A stretch of DNA of 64,000 nucleotides from Mangrovimonas cancribranchiae (GTDB taxonomy: Bacteria > Bacteroidota > Bacteroidia > Flavobacteriales > Flavobacteriaceae), in contig NZ_CP136925.1 in assembly GCF_037126245.1 (NCBI RefSeq), positions 1,542,001 to 1,606,000 on the forward strand. The letters run 5' to 3'. The translations under genes and the position numbers were made by a program. The notes below the pieces were generated by a model. That model was not told the origin of the DNA. It searched no databases and saw only the letters and a program-made list of their open reading frames with translations. Shown one piece after another: positions 54,007-62,773 of this stretch. The first letter of the stretch is position 1, and every line of letters begins with the position of its first letter.

Positions 54007-55701
54007 ATGCACAAGACCATTTTATTATTTTTATTACTACCAACATTACTTTTTGCTCAAAACTCAAGTCCTTACCCAGAAGATTACTTTATTCATCCAT
54101 TAGATGTTACCCTTGTGTTATCTGGAACTTTTGCCGAGTTACGCTCTAATCATTTTCACTCTGGACTTGATATAAAAACACAACAAAGAGAAGGCTTAAA
54201 AGTATACGCCGCTGCGAGTGGTTATGTAAGCAGAATTAAAATACAACATTATGGTTACGGAAAAGCGTTATACATTACACACCCTAATGGGTACACCACT
54301 GTTTATGCCCATTTACAAAAGTTTAGCCCTAAAATTGAAGCTTATATTAAAAAAGCACAGTATGATAAAGAATCGTTTGAAATTGAAGTTTTCCCAAATA
54401 CTAGCGAGTTATTAGTTGAACAAGGCGATATTATTGCTTATAGTGGCAATACTGGTGGCTCCGGCGGTCCACATTTGCATTTTGAAATTAGAGATAATTT
54501 AGAGCGTCCTATTAATCCCCTACTCTTTGGCATGGATGTTAAAGACACCACAAAACCCATGATTAAAAGTTTATTTGTTTACCCTATTGGTGATAATGCG
54601 CATGTTAATAATTCTAACGACAAGCAAAAATTACGTCTTAGAGCGCTAGGTAATGGCGATTATACCACCGAGAAAATTGAAGCTTTTGGCAAACTTGGTT
54701 TTGCAATTGAAACTAACGACAGACAAGATTTAGCCTACAATAATAATGGGGTTTACAACATTCAATCATTTTTTAACGGATTTAAAAAAATTGATATCGA
54801 TTTTAGACGGTTTTCATTTTCTGAAACCAGACATCTAAATAGGTTAATAGATTACGAATATTATAAAACCCATAAAGATAGACTTCAAAAACTATTCATT
54901 GAAAAAAACAATCCGTTAAGTCTATATAAAGAAGCCGATAATAATGGCTACTTAATTATTGAGGACAGCACAGCATCGGTATATAAAATTCGTGTAAAAG
55001 ATTACCACGAAAACGATAGTTGGGTTACCATTAATATTAAAGGAAAAAAGGAAGAAGATATAAGAAAAGAGCCAATTAAAGAGACACATTATTATATTTA
55101 TGCCAATAAACAGAATGAAATCCTCCATAATAACATTTCTATAAATTTTCCACAAGACACCTTTTACGATGACTTTTTCTTAGACTTTTCGGCAAGTAAC
55201 GATACTATTCAATTACACGACGATATTATTCCTGCTAAAAAATATTTCACTATTACTTACGATACATCTTCCTTAAAGCAAGACGATTTAAACCAACTAT
55301 ACATTGCGCGATTAGTAGGTTATAACGATTACCCTTTATATTCTAAAACATACAAAGAAACCGGAAAAATTTACACGAGAACGAGAACTTTAGGAAAATA
55401 CGCCTTAGCCATAGATGATGAAAACCCAACCATAAAACCAACAAATTTTACCAATGGCAAATGGTTAAGCAAATACCGTTACTTAAAACTAAAAATTGAC
55501 GATAAAGGATCAGGAATCTCTAATTACAGAGCTACCGTAAATGGCAAGTGGGTTTTAATGGAGTACGATTATAAAACAGATATGCTAGTTCATGACTTTA
55601 CAGATGGCATGATAACAGATACTAAAAATAAATTAAAGGTAATTGTAACAGATAATGTGGGAAATAGTTCTACATTTGAAGCTACATTCTATAGAAAATA
55701 A
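54007..55701 (+). CDS. M23 family metallopeptidase
   Basis: The 564-residue exported protein has a signal peptide (1-17, LLFAQ) and an N-terminal LytM/M23 domain (about 40-175). Zinc and catalytic residues are in place: NHFHSGLD (His51, Asp55), YAH (His102) and GPHLHFE (His156, His158). Such enzymes cut peptide bridges in peptidoglycan. The long C-terminal part (about 180-564) is beta-rich and unassigned, with Ig-like endings (DDKGSGISNYRATVNGKW). The gene is followed at 11 bp by a TonB-dependent receptor, so the two are likely one operon. Confidence 0.92.
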   Translation: MHKTILLFLLLPTLLFAQNSSPYPEDYFIHPLDVTLVLSGTFAELRSNHFHSGLDIKTQQREGLKVYAAASGYVSRIKIQHYGYGKALYITHPNGYTTVYAHLQKFSPKIEAYIKKAQYDKESFEIEVFPNTSELLVEQGDIIAYSGNTGGSGGPHLHFEIRDNLERPINPLLFGMDVKDTTKPMIKSLFVYPIGDNAHVNNSNDKQKLRLRALGNGDYTTEKIEAFGKLGFAIETNDRQDLAYNNNGVYNIQSFFNGFKKIDIDFRRFSFSETRHLNRLIDYEYYKTHKDRLQKLFIEKNNPLSLYKEADNNGYLIIEDSTASVYKIRVKDYHENDSWVTINIKGKKEEDIRKEPIKETHYYIYANKQNEILHNNISINFPQDTFYDDFFLDFSASNDTIQLHDDIIPAKKYFTITYDTSSLKQDDLNQLYIARLVGYNDYPLYSKTYKETGKIYTRTRTLGKYALAIDDENPTIKPTNFTNGKWLSKYRYLKLKIDDKGSGISNYRATVNGKWVLMEYDYKTDMLVHDFTDGMITDTKNKLKVIVTDNVGNSSTFEATFYRK

Positions 55702-55712
55702 AAAACAATCCC

Positions 55713-58175
55713 TTGAAGGCCTATTTTAAAATTCAGCTTATTTGCCTTTTTTTACTACCTGTGTTAAGCATGGCGCAAACAGGTACTATTAAAGGTGTTA
55801 TTCTAGATGAAAATAACATTCCTATAAGTAATGTTAATATTAAAGCATCGCAATTTGGAACAACCTCAAACAACAATGGGTTTTATACTCTTAAAGTTCC
55901 CGCAAATGAAGATATTTTAGTAACCTTTACTCATATTACCTTTAAAACTATACAGGCTACATTTAATCTTAAAAACGGAGAGTCTTTTGAGTTTAACCCT
56001 GTTATGAAAAGTAACGTTGAGCAAATTTCAACCGTTGTTATTTCTAGCGAGAAAAGAAAAGACATTCAAGGTATTGTTACTCTAGAACCCAAAACTATTA
56101 GAAAAATTCCTGGCGCCAATGCTGGTGTAGAAAATCTATTAAAAACATTACCTGGCGTTAGTAGTAATAACGAATTAAGTACACAATATTCTGTTCGTGG
56201 TGGAAATTACGATGAAAACTTAGTTTACGTTAACGGGTTTGAAGTTTACCGTCCGTTTTTAATTCGCTCAGGACAACAAGAAGGGCTTAGTTTTGTAAAT
56301 ACTGATTTGGTAAGAAATGTTGACTTCTCTGCGGGTGGATTTCAAGCCAAATACGGTGATAAGCTTTCCTCTGTATTAGATATTACCTATCGGCAACCCT
56401 ACGAATTTGGTGTTAGCCTTGATGCTAGTTTACTTGGCGGAAGCCTTGCTGTTGAAGGCACTAGTAAAGATTCTAAATTTACAGGTATTGTAGGTGTTCG
56501 CTATCGTGATAACAGCCTATTAGTCGATGCTAAACAAACCGAAACCAACTACGACCCTACGTTTTTCGATGTTCAATCTTATTTAACTTATAAGTTTAGC
56601 GACAAGTTTCAATTAGATTTTCTAGGAAATGCTTCTATTAACAAATACAATTATCAGCCTAAAACTAGGCAAACCAATTTTGGTACATTAGATAATCCGT
56701 TAGCCTTATTAGTTTATTACGAAGGGCAAGAAAAAGATAGATATCAAACGCTATTTGGTGCTTTAAAAGGAACTTATACTGTTAACGACAATCTATCGTT
56801 ACAACTTATTGGTTCGACCTACCACACAACAGAAGAAGAGTATTTCGATATTTTAGCGCAATACCGTTTAGGAGAAGTTAACACCAATATTGGCGATGAA
56901 GATTTAGGTGAAGTTGAATATAGCGAAGGTATTGGTGGGCAACTTAACCACGGTAGAAATGATTTAGATGCTTTAATTACTAACATTCAACACAAAGGAA
57001 ACTACGAGATAAACGATAATAATTTTGAATGGTCTTTAAAGTACACCCACGAAGACATTCGTGATCGTTTAGTTGAATGGGAAGTAATTGATTCGGCAGG
57101 GTTTTCAATAAATCCACCAAGCAGCGATGCCTTTAACGAGCAACCTTACGCACCATACGAAGGCCCACTAACAGCATTTCAAAATGTGCGCACAAAAAAT
57201 GAAACCCAAATAGATAGAATTCAGGCTTATTTACAATGGAGTCGCCGTTTAAATATAAACGACACCGAGGTTTGGCTTAATGCTGGCGGACGTGTTCATA
57301 ATTGGACTGTAAGTGGAGACAATATTATATCAAAAACACAAACAGTTATTAGTCCAAGAGCGCAAATAGCCGTAAAGCCTAACTGGAAAAGAGATATGTT
57401 ATTTAGGCTTGGTGGTGGTTTATATTATCAACCGCCATTTTATCGTGAGCTTAGAGACTCATCAGGCATAGTAAATCCAGACGTAAAAGCACAAAAATCA
57501 GTACACCTTGTTTTAGGAAACGATTACAGCTTTAAAATGTGGGATAGACCATTTAAATTAACAACCGAGGCTTATTATAAAAAAATAACCGATGTTAATC
57601 CTTATACAGTAGAAAATGTACGTATTCGTTATCGTGCTAAAAATAATGCCGAAGCCTATGCGTATGGTTTAGATTTAAGACTTAATGGTGAGTTTGTTCC
57701 AGGAACAGAATCTTGGGTAAGTTTTGGCTATTTAAAAACTGAAGAAAATATAGACGACCAAGGCTATATTGCAAGACCTACAGACCAACGCTTAAAATTT
57801 GCTGCCTTATTTCAAGACTATGTGCCAATATTACCAAAAATGAAAATGTACCTTAATTTGGTTTATAACACAGGGCTGCCTGGTGGATCTCCTAGCTATG
57901 CTAATCCTTATGAGTATCAAAACCGTTTACCAGATTATAAACGCGCCGATCTAGGCTTACAATATGTGGTTGTAGATTATAACGAACGTTTTGACAAAGG
58001 ATGGCGTAAACCTTTTAAATACTTATCGTTAGGATTTGAGATTTTCAATATTTTTGATGTACAAAACTCCATTACCAATACTTGGGTAAGAGATGTATAT
58101 AGCCAACGCCAATATGCAATTCCTAATTATTTAACGCCAAGAATTTTTAATATAAGAACAACAATGAAGTTTTAA
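55713..58175 (+). CDS. TonB-dependent receptor with carboxypeptidase-regulatory-like N-terminal domain
   Basis: The 820-residue outer membrane transporter starts at TTG (55713), the only start that keeps the signal peptide (about 1-21, SMAQ). It has a CarboxypepD_reg-like domain (about 23-100), a plug domain (about 125-230, LKTLPGVSSNNELSTQYSVRGG and LVYVNGFEVYRPFL) and a 22-strand-type barrel ending in FNIRTTMKF. No SusD-like partner is adjacent, so it is probably not a polysaccharide utilisation receptor. Substrate unknown. It is co-transcribed with the M23 peptidase 11 bp upstream. Confidence 0.93.
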   Translation: MKAYFKIQLICLFLLPVLSMAQTGTIKGVILDENNIPISNVNIKASQFGTTSNNNGFYTLKVPANEDILVTFTHITFKTIQATFNLKNGESFEFNPVMKSNVEQISTVVISSEKRKDIQGIVTLEPKTIRKIPGANAGVENLLKTLPGVSSNNELSTQYSVRGGNYDENLVYVNGFEVYRPFLIRSGQQEGLSFVNTDLVRNVDFSAGGFQAKYGDKLSSVLDITYRQPYEFGVSLDASLLGGSLAVEGTSKDSKFTGIVGVRYRDNSLLVDAKQTETNYDPTFFDVQSYLTYKFSDKFQLDFLGNASINKYNYQPKTRQTNFGTLDNPLALLVYYEGQEKDRYQTLFGALKGTYTVNDNLSLQLIGSTYHTTEEEYFDILAQYRLGEVNTNIGDEDLGEVEYSEGIGGQLNHGRNDLDALITNIQHKGNYEINDNNFEWSLKYTHEDIRDRLVEWEVIDSAGFSINPPSSDAFNEQPYAPYEGPLTAFQNVRTKNETQIDRIQAYLQWSRRLNINDTEVWLNAGGRVHNWTVSGDNIISKTQTVISPRAQIAVKPNWKRDMLFRLGGGLYYQPPFYRELRDSSGIVNPDVKAQKSVHLVLGNDYSFKMWDRPFKLTTEAYYKKITDVNPYTVENVRIRYRAKNNAEAYAYGLDLRLNGEFVPGTESWVSFGYLKTEENIDDQGYIARPTDQRLKFAALFQDYVPILPKMKMYLNLVYNTGLPGGSPSYANPYEYQNRLPDYKRADLGLQYVVVDYNERFDKGWRKPFKYLSLGFEIFNIFDVQNSITNTWVRDVYSQRQYAIPNYLTPRIFNIRTTMKF

Positions 58176-58184
58176 GAATTTGGA

Positions 58185-59333
58185 TTAATCCTCAACAAAT
58201 TCTTTTAGAACGTTAACCACATAATCAATCTCATCTTTAGTATTAAACTTACTAAACGAGAAACGAATAGAAGGTTTTTGTTTATCTTCCTCTGAAAGGA
58301 TTTGCTCTAAAACATGAGAGCCTTTACTACTACCGCTTTGGCAAGCACTTCCTTTAGAACACGCAATACCTTTTAAATCTAGTTGAAACGGTAATGTTAA
58401 TGCCTTTTCTGGTGGCATAGGTAAACATGCATTTATTAACGTATACGTGCTTTTAACGTTATTATGGCAATTACCGTTAAATTTTACATCTGGAATAGCT
58501 TTTTCTAATTGTAAAGTGAAATAATCTTTCAACTCTTGTACATAAGTACGTTCTTCTTCTAAATTTTCATAAGCCAACTTAAAAGCAGTTTCCAAGCCTT
58601 TAATATTATGTACAGCTTCGGTACCCGCACGGTAGCCACGTTCTTGCGAGCCACCAAAAATTAAAGGTTTTAAGTTGCTATCTTTTCTTATATAAGCAAA
58701 TCCAATCCCTTTCGGACCATGAAATTTGTGTGCAGCTGCCGTCATAAAATCAATAGGAACTTGTTGTACATCCCATTCAAAATGCCCAATAGACTGTACG
58801 GTATCACTATGAAAAAGTGCTTCATTGTCTTTACACATTTTAGCGACCTTTTCAATGTCAAGAATATTCCCTATTTCGTTATTTACATGCATTAAACTTA
58901 CTAACGTTTTGTTATTACTCTCTGTTAGTAAATGCTCTAAATTGTCGTAATCTGGCGTGCCACACGCTTGTAGTTTTACATATTTTACTGTAATACCATA
59001 TTCTTTTTCAAGTTCTTCTACGGTATGTAACACGGCATGATGCTCTATAGCCGATGTAATTATTGTTTTTACACCGCCATCACGAACAGCACAACGTAAA
59101 ATCATGTTATCGGCTTCGGTGCCACCTGAAGTAAAAATAATTTCTTGTGGCAAGGCATTTAATGTCTTCGCTATAGCTTTTCGTGCAGTTTCAATAATTG
59201 TTTTAGAAGAACGCCCAAACGCATGGGTTGACGATGGATTTCCATAATTATTCAACAAAACGTCTTTAATATCGTTAATAACTTCTTCTCTAACTTGTGT
59301 GGTTGCTGCACTATCTAAATATACCGATTTCAT
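58185..59333 (-). CDS. Cysteine desulfurase (class V aminotransferase, NifS/IscS-like)
   Basis: The PLP enzyme releases sulfur from cysteine for Fe-S clusters, thiamine or tRNA thiolation. The 382-residue protein has the PLP-binding Lys in TAAAHKFHGPKGIGFAYI (about 205) and the His in SAIEHHAVL. The active Cys loop GIACSKGSACQSGSS (about 321-335) has the catalytic Cys near 330. It stands alone, not in an isc or suf operon, so its sulfur acceptor is unclear. A strong promoter lies 34 bases upstream. Confidence 0.93.
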   Translation of the reverse strand: MKSVYLDSAATTQVREEVINDIKDVLLNNYGNPSSTHAFGRSSKTIIETARKAIAKTLNALPQEIIFTSGGTEADNMILRCAVRDGGVKTIITSAIEHHAVLHTVEELEKEYGITVKYVKLQACGTPDYDNLEHLLTESNNKTLVSLMHVNNEIGNILDIEKVAKMCKDNEALFHSDTVQSIGHFEWDVQQVPIDFMTAAAHKFHGPKGIGFAYIRKDSNLKPLIFGGSQERGYRAGTEAVHNIKGLETAFKLAYENLEEERTYVQELKDYFTLQLEKAIPDVKFNGNCHNNVKSTYTLINACLPMPPEKALTLPFQLDLKGIACSKGSACQSGSSKGSHVLEQILSEEDKQKPSIRFSFSKFNTKDEIDYVVNVLKEFVED

Positions 59334-59366
59334 TGCCCTATTTTATGCCTTTTTTTATTTAGGCCA

Positions 59367-59396
59367 CAAAAATAGGTCAAATAAAATTATTTACAA
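59367..59396 (-). promoter_or_regulatory. Promoter of the cysteine desulfurase gene
   Basis: On the - strand TTG (59394-59396), a 19-base spacer and TATTTTTG (59367-59374) match the -33/-7 consensus. Confidence 0.75.
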
Positions 59397-59426
59397 GATG
59401 CAGCGTTCTATATTTAGCAAATCCTG

Positions 59427-59434
59427 TATTTTTG
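59427..59434 (+). promoter_or_regulatory. -7 element of the calcium-repeat lipoprotein gene
   Basis: TATTTTTG matches TAnnTTTG, 19 bases upstream of the ATG at 59454. The -33 element is not clear. Confidence 0.6.
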
Positions 59435-59453
59435 TTCAAATAAAATTTATGCT

Positions 59454-60425
59454 ATGCAAAAATATTTAGCACTATTCACTATAATTACCTTGTTATTATC
59501 TTGCGATGATGGTGATGTGATAACTGTTGAACTAGAGTTTGACGATACTTTTGAATATTGTGGTAACCTTGTGTTTTATAAAACCAAAACAACCCCAAAC
59601 GAGTCGCTTTCTTTAAAAATAACAAACCCTATAGATGCTATTGAAGATATTTTACAATACGATAATATAAGTCCAGACTCTCCTATAGTAGAACTAGTAA
59701 ATCCTGAAATTACGGGTAATATTAATGGCTCAACCAATGCTTTTAATTATCGTACTTATAATTCGGCTATTAGCGGTAATATTTTTTGTAACGACATTCC
59801 ACCATCCAATCTTGGTATTGAAAACGATTACTCAAGTACCGCAGGAAATTTTACTATTTACACCACTTTAATTGAAGATGATAACGATGGTGTTCCTGCA
59901 GAAATGGAAGATATAAATGGTAATGGCGATTTATATGATGATGATACTGATGGCGATGGAATACCAAACTTTTTAGATGCCGATGATGATGGTGACAACG
60001 TATTAACAATAACCGAACTTAATGATAATGATTTGGTTGATGCCAACAACGATGGCGATTTTGATGATGATGTTGATGGTGATCCGTTAACAAACCCAGT
60101 AGATACCGATGGCGATGGTATTCCTAATTATTTAGATAACGACGATGATGGCGATGGTGTTTTAACCATAGATGAAGAAAATGAAATACAAGACAATAAT
60201 CCTGCTAACGATTTTACCAATCCTAATGTAGCCGACTATTTAAACCCAGATGTTAGTACAACTGTTCCCGCAACAGCATACAGAACTCATAATATTGAAC
60301 AACTGTTTGTTATTGAAATTCTTGTTGAAAACATCTCTTTTTCAAATCTAAACCAAAGCGAATTTGATTTTGGCACTATGGAAATAAGTCCTTCGGCTGG
60401 TAGAACGTTTACACCTGAGTTTTAG
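59454..60425 (+). CDS. Lipoprotein with thrombospondin type 3-like acidic repeats
   Basis: The 323-residue lipoprotein has signal ALFTIITLLLSC (Cys17). A stretch at about 140-245 has Asp/Asn/Gly-rich repeats such as DTDGDGIPNFLDADDDGD and DTDGDGIPNYLDNDDDGDG, the calcium-binding pattern of thrombospondin type 3 and related modules. The N- and C-terminal parts are beta-rich and unassigned. The protein is probably exposed in the envelope, with a calcium-stiffened region. Its stop codon overlaps that of the convergent Smr gene. Confidence 0.85.
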   Translation: MQKYLALFTIITLLLSCDDGDVITVELEFDDTFEYCGNLVFYKTKTTPNESLSLKITNPIDAIEDILQYDNISPDSPIVELVNPEITGNINGSTNAFNYRTYNSAISGNIFCNDIPPSNLGIENDYSSTAGNFTIYTTLIEDDNDGVPAEMEDINGNGDLYDDDTDGDGIPNFLDADDDGDNVLTITELNDNDLVDANNDGDFDDDVDGDPLTNPVDTDGDGIPNYLDNDDDGDGVLTIDEENEIQDNNPANDFTNPNVADYLNPDVSTTVPATAYRTHNIEQLFVIEILVENISFSNLNQSEFDFGTMEISPSAGRTFTPEF

Positions 60426-60967
60426 TCAGGTGTTGCATTTTGGTAAATATAAACTTCGGTGGCACCTAAACCGTATTTTTTGTAATCGGCATCGTAATAT
60501 TTTACGTTGTAGCGTCCAAAAAGGTATTCTAATTCCATTTTTAGAACACCTTCGCCTACACCATGAATAAACACAATTTTCTGAAAACGCTTTCTTATAG
60601 CAAACTCTAATTGTCGCCTGGCAGTATCTACTTGTAAGTTTAGCATCTCATGGTTTGTCATTCTACCAGACTTATCGGTTAATTGATGAATGTGTAAATC
60701 CACTTCCATGGTTGGCGAATATTTATCTTTGGCCTTTTTCTTGCGCGTAGTTTGCCTTTTCTTAGGTTGTGCTTTTTGGTTTATATCCTCCTGATCTGGT
60801 GTTATGTATGATTGCCCCAAAGCATCATCTATTAATACTAATTCATCAGCCGAAAACTCTAAATCAAACCCATCGCAAGAAACGGTAATCACATCGCCTT
60901 TTACAGCAATAACCTCTCCTGTTAAGTCTTCATCTAATACCGATACAGATTGTCCTACCTTAAACAT
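60422..60967 (-). CDS. Smr-domain protein with KOW/Tudor-like N terminus
   Basis: The 181-residue cytoplasmic protein has an N-terminal beta-barrel-like segment (MFKVGQSVSVLDEDLTGEVIAVKGDVITVSCDGFDLEF, 1-45), a basic linker (AQPKKRQTTRKKKAKDK) and a C-terminal Smr domain (about 95-181). The Smr domain has the DLHIHQL start and the HGVGEGVLK loop. Smr domains are nucleases or nucleic-acid binders, as in MutS2. Because MutS is absent, the target is unknown; an RNA or ribosome role is possible. Its start overlaps the end of the 67-residue membrane gene by 8 bases. Confidence 0.87.
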   Translation of the reverse strand: MFKVGQSVSVLDEDLTGEVIAVKGDVITVSCDGFDLEFSADELVLIDDALGQSYITPDQEDINQKAQPKKRQTTRKKKAKDKYSPTMEVDLHIHQLTDKSGRMTNHEMLNLQVDTARRQLEFAIRKRFQKIVFIHGVGEGVLKMELEYLFGRYNVKYYDADYKKYGLGATEVYIYQNATPD

Positions 60968-61163
60968 TCTCAGAGTCGTTTTTTTCTACTTCTTTTTCAC
61001 GTTTGCTAGGAATTGTTCTTGAAACCCTGTACAAACCAATCATTAAACAAAACATACCTAAAATAAGTATTACGGTATCCTGCTTCTCGCCTGCTTGCGC
61101 ATAAATTGCTACAATTGCGCCAATAATAATAAGTAAGTAATTTATCGTTTTTTGAATCATCAT
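60960..61163 (-). CDS. Small two-helix membrane protein
   Basis: The 67-residue protein has two membrane helices (about 7-23 and 30-47) and a charged cytoplasmic tail (SKREKEVEKNDSENV). No family recognised. It overlaps the Smr gene by 8 bases and is preceded by TATTTTTG (61190-61197), so it leads a two-gene operon. The start may be either of two adjacent Met codons. Confidence 0.78.
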   Translation of the reverse strand: MMIQKTINYLLIIIGAIVAIYAQAGEKQDTVILILGMFCLMIGLYRVSRTIPSKREKEVEKNDSENV

Positions 61164-61189
61164 ATATCAACCTTTATAAATACAAGTAA

Positions 61190-61197
61190 CAAAAATA
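61190..61197 (-). promoter_or_regulatory. -7 element of the small membrane protein-Smr operon
   Basis: TATTTTTG on the - strand matches the -7 consensus 27 bases upstream of the start codon. Confidence 0.6.
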
Positions 61198-61312
61198 CAT
61201 ATTACTGCGTCACTAATTAAATTAAAATCATATAATACGTTTGCAATTAATTTGTACTTTTAGGCAAAATTATTGTAAATAGTTATACCCTAAAACAACG
61301 TAAACAGACGTG

Positions 61313-61603
61313 ATGTCTTTTGAACTAGAACATTATATGCTTCCTTGCCTTAATAAGCAATTATTAGGTTTTGATTGTTTGGGGTGTGGTATACAACGTG
61401 CATTCTTTTTAATTTTAAAAGGCGAGTTTAGTGCTGCTTTTAAAATGTATCCTGCCATTTATCCTTTAATTGTTTTAACGCTTTTTTTGTGTTTAAATTT
61501 TTTCTTTAAATTTAAACACGCTAATAAAATTATTAATATTCTTGCAATAACTTCGGTAACAACGATACTTGTAAGTTTTACTATTAAATTAATTAACCAA
61601 TAA
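61313..61603 (+). CDS. DUF2752 membrane protein
   Basis: The 96-residue protein (ATG at 61313; a GTG at 61310 would add one residue) has the DUF2752 signature MLPCLNKQLLGFDCLGCGIQRAFFLILKGEF and two membrane helices (about 45-63 and 72-92). DUF2752 proteins are of unknown function; the CxGCGxQRA motif could bind metal or act as a redox or lipid-facing site. It opens a cluster of four small membrane proteins that ends with a second DUF2752 gene. Confidence 0.9.
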   Translation: MSFELEHYMLPCLNKQLLGFDCLGCGIQRAFFLILKGEFSAAFKMYPAIYPLIVLTLFLCLNFFFKFKHANKIINILAITSVTTILVSFTIKLINQ

Positions 61604-61615
61604 CTTCACTTACTT

Positions 61616-61951
61616 ATGGAACAACAAAAACTTAACCCAACAGTCGTTTATATTTTAGCCATTTTAGGTTTATTATGCTGCTGCTTTGGCGGATTAGGCT
61701 TTATCTTATCTGGAATTGCCTTTTTTATTGCAATGAATAAACTAAAAGATGCTAAACTTCATCCAGAAAACTACGATCAAAGTAGTGTTAAATCTATGGA
61801 TACTGCACGAATTGTAGCTTTAGTTATTCTAATCATCAACTTAGTTTATTTTGCAGCAACTATATACAGAATTGCCACAGTTGGATGGGATGAAATGATG
61901 GAGCAATCGCAACAAATGATGGAACAATGGCAACAACAGCAAGGCAACTAA
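61616..61951 (+). CDS. CCC-motif membrane protein
   Basis: The 111-residue protein has two hydrophobic helices (about 10-38 containing LLCCCFGGLGFILSG, and about 65-85) and a Gln/Met-rich tail (MMEQSQQMMEQWQQQQG). The triple cysteine marks a Bacteroidota family of unknown function; the topology resembles CD225/dispanin proteins, a member of which is encoded next. It lies 12 bp after the DUF2752 gene. Confidence 0.85.
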   Translation: MEQQKLNPTVVYILAILGLLCCCFGGLGFILSGIAFFIAMNKLKDAKLHPENYDQSSVKSMDTARIVALVILIINLVYFAATIYRIATVGWDEMMEQSQQMMEQWQQQQGN

Positions 61952-61974
61952 TCTTATCGCTTTAACTATTAAAA

Positions 61975-62000
61975 GTGACCATTTTAATGGTCGCTTTTTT
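61975..62000 (+). terminator. Terminator within the small membrane protein cluster
   Basis: A gtgaccatt / aatggtcgc stem (one G-U pair) is followed by six U. It splits the cluster into two transcripts or attenuates the second half. Confidence 0.87.
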
Positions 62001-62039
62001 ATTACTTTTTATTTAAATTAAAAACTTATACCAAAAAAC

Positions 62040-62315
62040 ATGGAAAATAAACCAACTAGACCTAACAGTTATTTAGCCTTGGCTATTATTAGCACTATTT
62101 TATGTTGTTTACCAGCAGGAATTGTTAGTATTATTTATTCAACAAAGGTTAATAGCCTTTATGAAGATGGAAACTACGCTGAAGCCGAAAGAGCGTCTAA
62201 AAATGCTAAAACATGGGGAATTGTTTCTGTGGCATTAGCACTTTTAATTTATATCGTTATTTTTGCTATTTATGGAATTGCAATTTTTGCCGCAATAGCT
62301 AATGGCGACTTCTAG
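62040..62315 (+). CDS. CD225/dispanin family membrane protein
   Basis: The 91-residue protein has the family layout: a short N terminus (NKPTRPNSY), a first membrane-inserting segment LALAIISTILCCLPAGIVSIIYSTKVNSLYEDGNYAEAERASKNAKTW and a second helix IVSVALALLIYIVIFAIYGIAIF. CCLPAGIVSIIYS is the CD225 hallmark seen in animal interferon-induced transmembrane proteins; the bacterial role is unknown. Its 3' end overlaps the next DUF2752 gene by 14 bases. Confidence 0.9.
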   Translation: MENKPTRPNSYLALAIISTILCCLPAGIVSIIYSTKVNSLYEDGNYAEAERASKNAKTWGIVSVALALLIYIVIFAIYGIAIFAAIANGDF

Positions 62316-62718
62316 ATTAAGACTTTTTTTATACATTATTATAGCGATCCTGCTTATCTCTGCAGTATCGCTATATTTTTTTGTAAACCCTTCTTCCGAA
62401 GAAATACAATTATTTCCTAAGTGCCCTTTTTATAGGTTTACAGGACTATATTGCCCTGGTTGTGGGAGTCAAAGAGCTATTCATGATATTTTAAACGGCC
62501 ATTTTATTGAAGGGTTACGACATAATTATTTATTTATTCTTCTAGGAATTGTTTTAGGTTATGAAGCCTTAACATTTATAAGATTAACATTTTTTAAAAA
62601 AGAAACTTATAATCTAATTCACACCTCAAAATTTACAATAACAGTTCTTATTATTGTTCTTGTGTTTTGGTTTTTAAGAAACCTTCCCTTACACCCATTT
62701 ACCGAACTTGCTCCATAA
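62302..62718 (+). CDS. DUF2752 membrane protein
   Basis: The 138-residue protein has an N-terminal helix (about 7-27), the DUF2752 motif KCPFYRFTGLYCPGCGSQRAIHDILNGHF (about 46-74) and two further helices (about 78-98 and 112-128). It overlaps the CD225 gene by 14 bases, so translation is coupled. It is longer than the DUF2752 protein at 61313 because of the extra N-terminal helix. Confidence 0.9.
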   Translation: MATSRLRLFLYIIIAILLISAVSLYFFVNPSSEEIQLFPKCPFYRFTGLYCPGCGSQRAIHDILNGHFIEGLRHNYLFILLGIVLGYEALTFIRLTFFKKETYNLIHTSKFTITVLIIVLVFWFLRNLPLHPFTELAP

Positions 62719-62750
62719 AAAAAGTGATTGATAAACATCAACCACTTTTA
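62717..62750. terminator. Bidirectional terminator between DUF2752 and rocD
   Basis: A stem aaaagtgattgat / atcaaccactttt with one mismatch lies between the convergent genes, with A- and U-rich flanks on both sides. Confidence 0.7.
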
Positions 62751-62773
62751 ATACTATCATATGTTAGTTTGAT

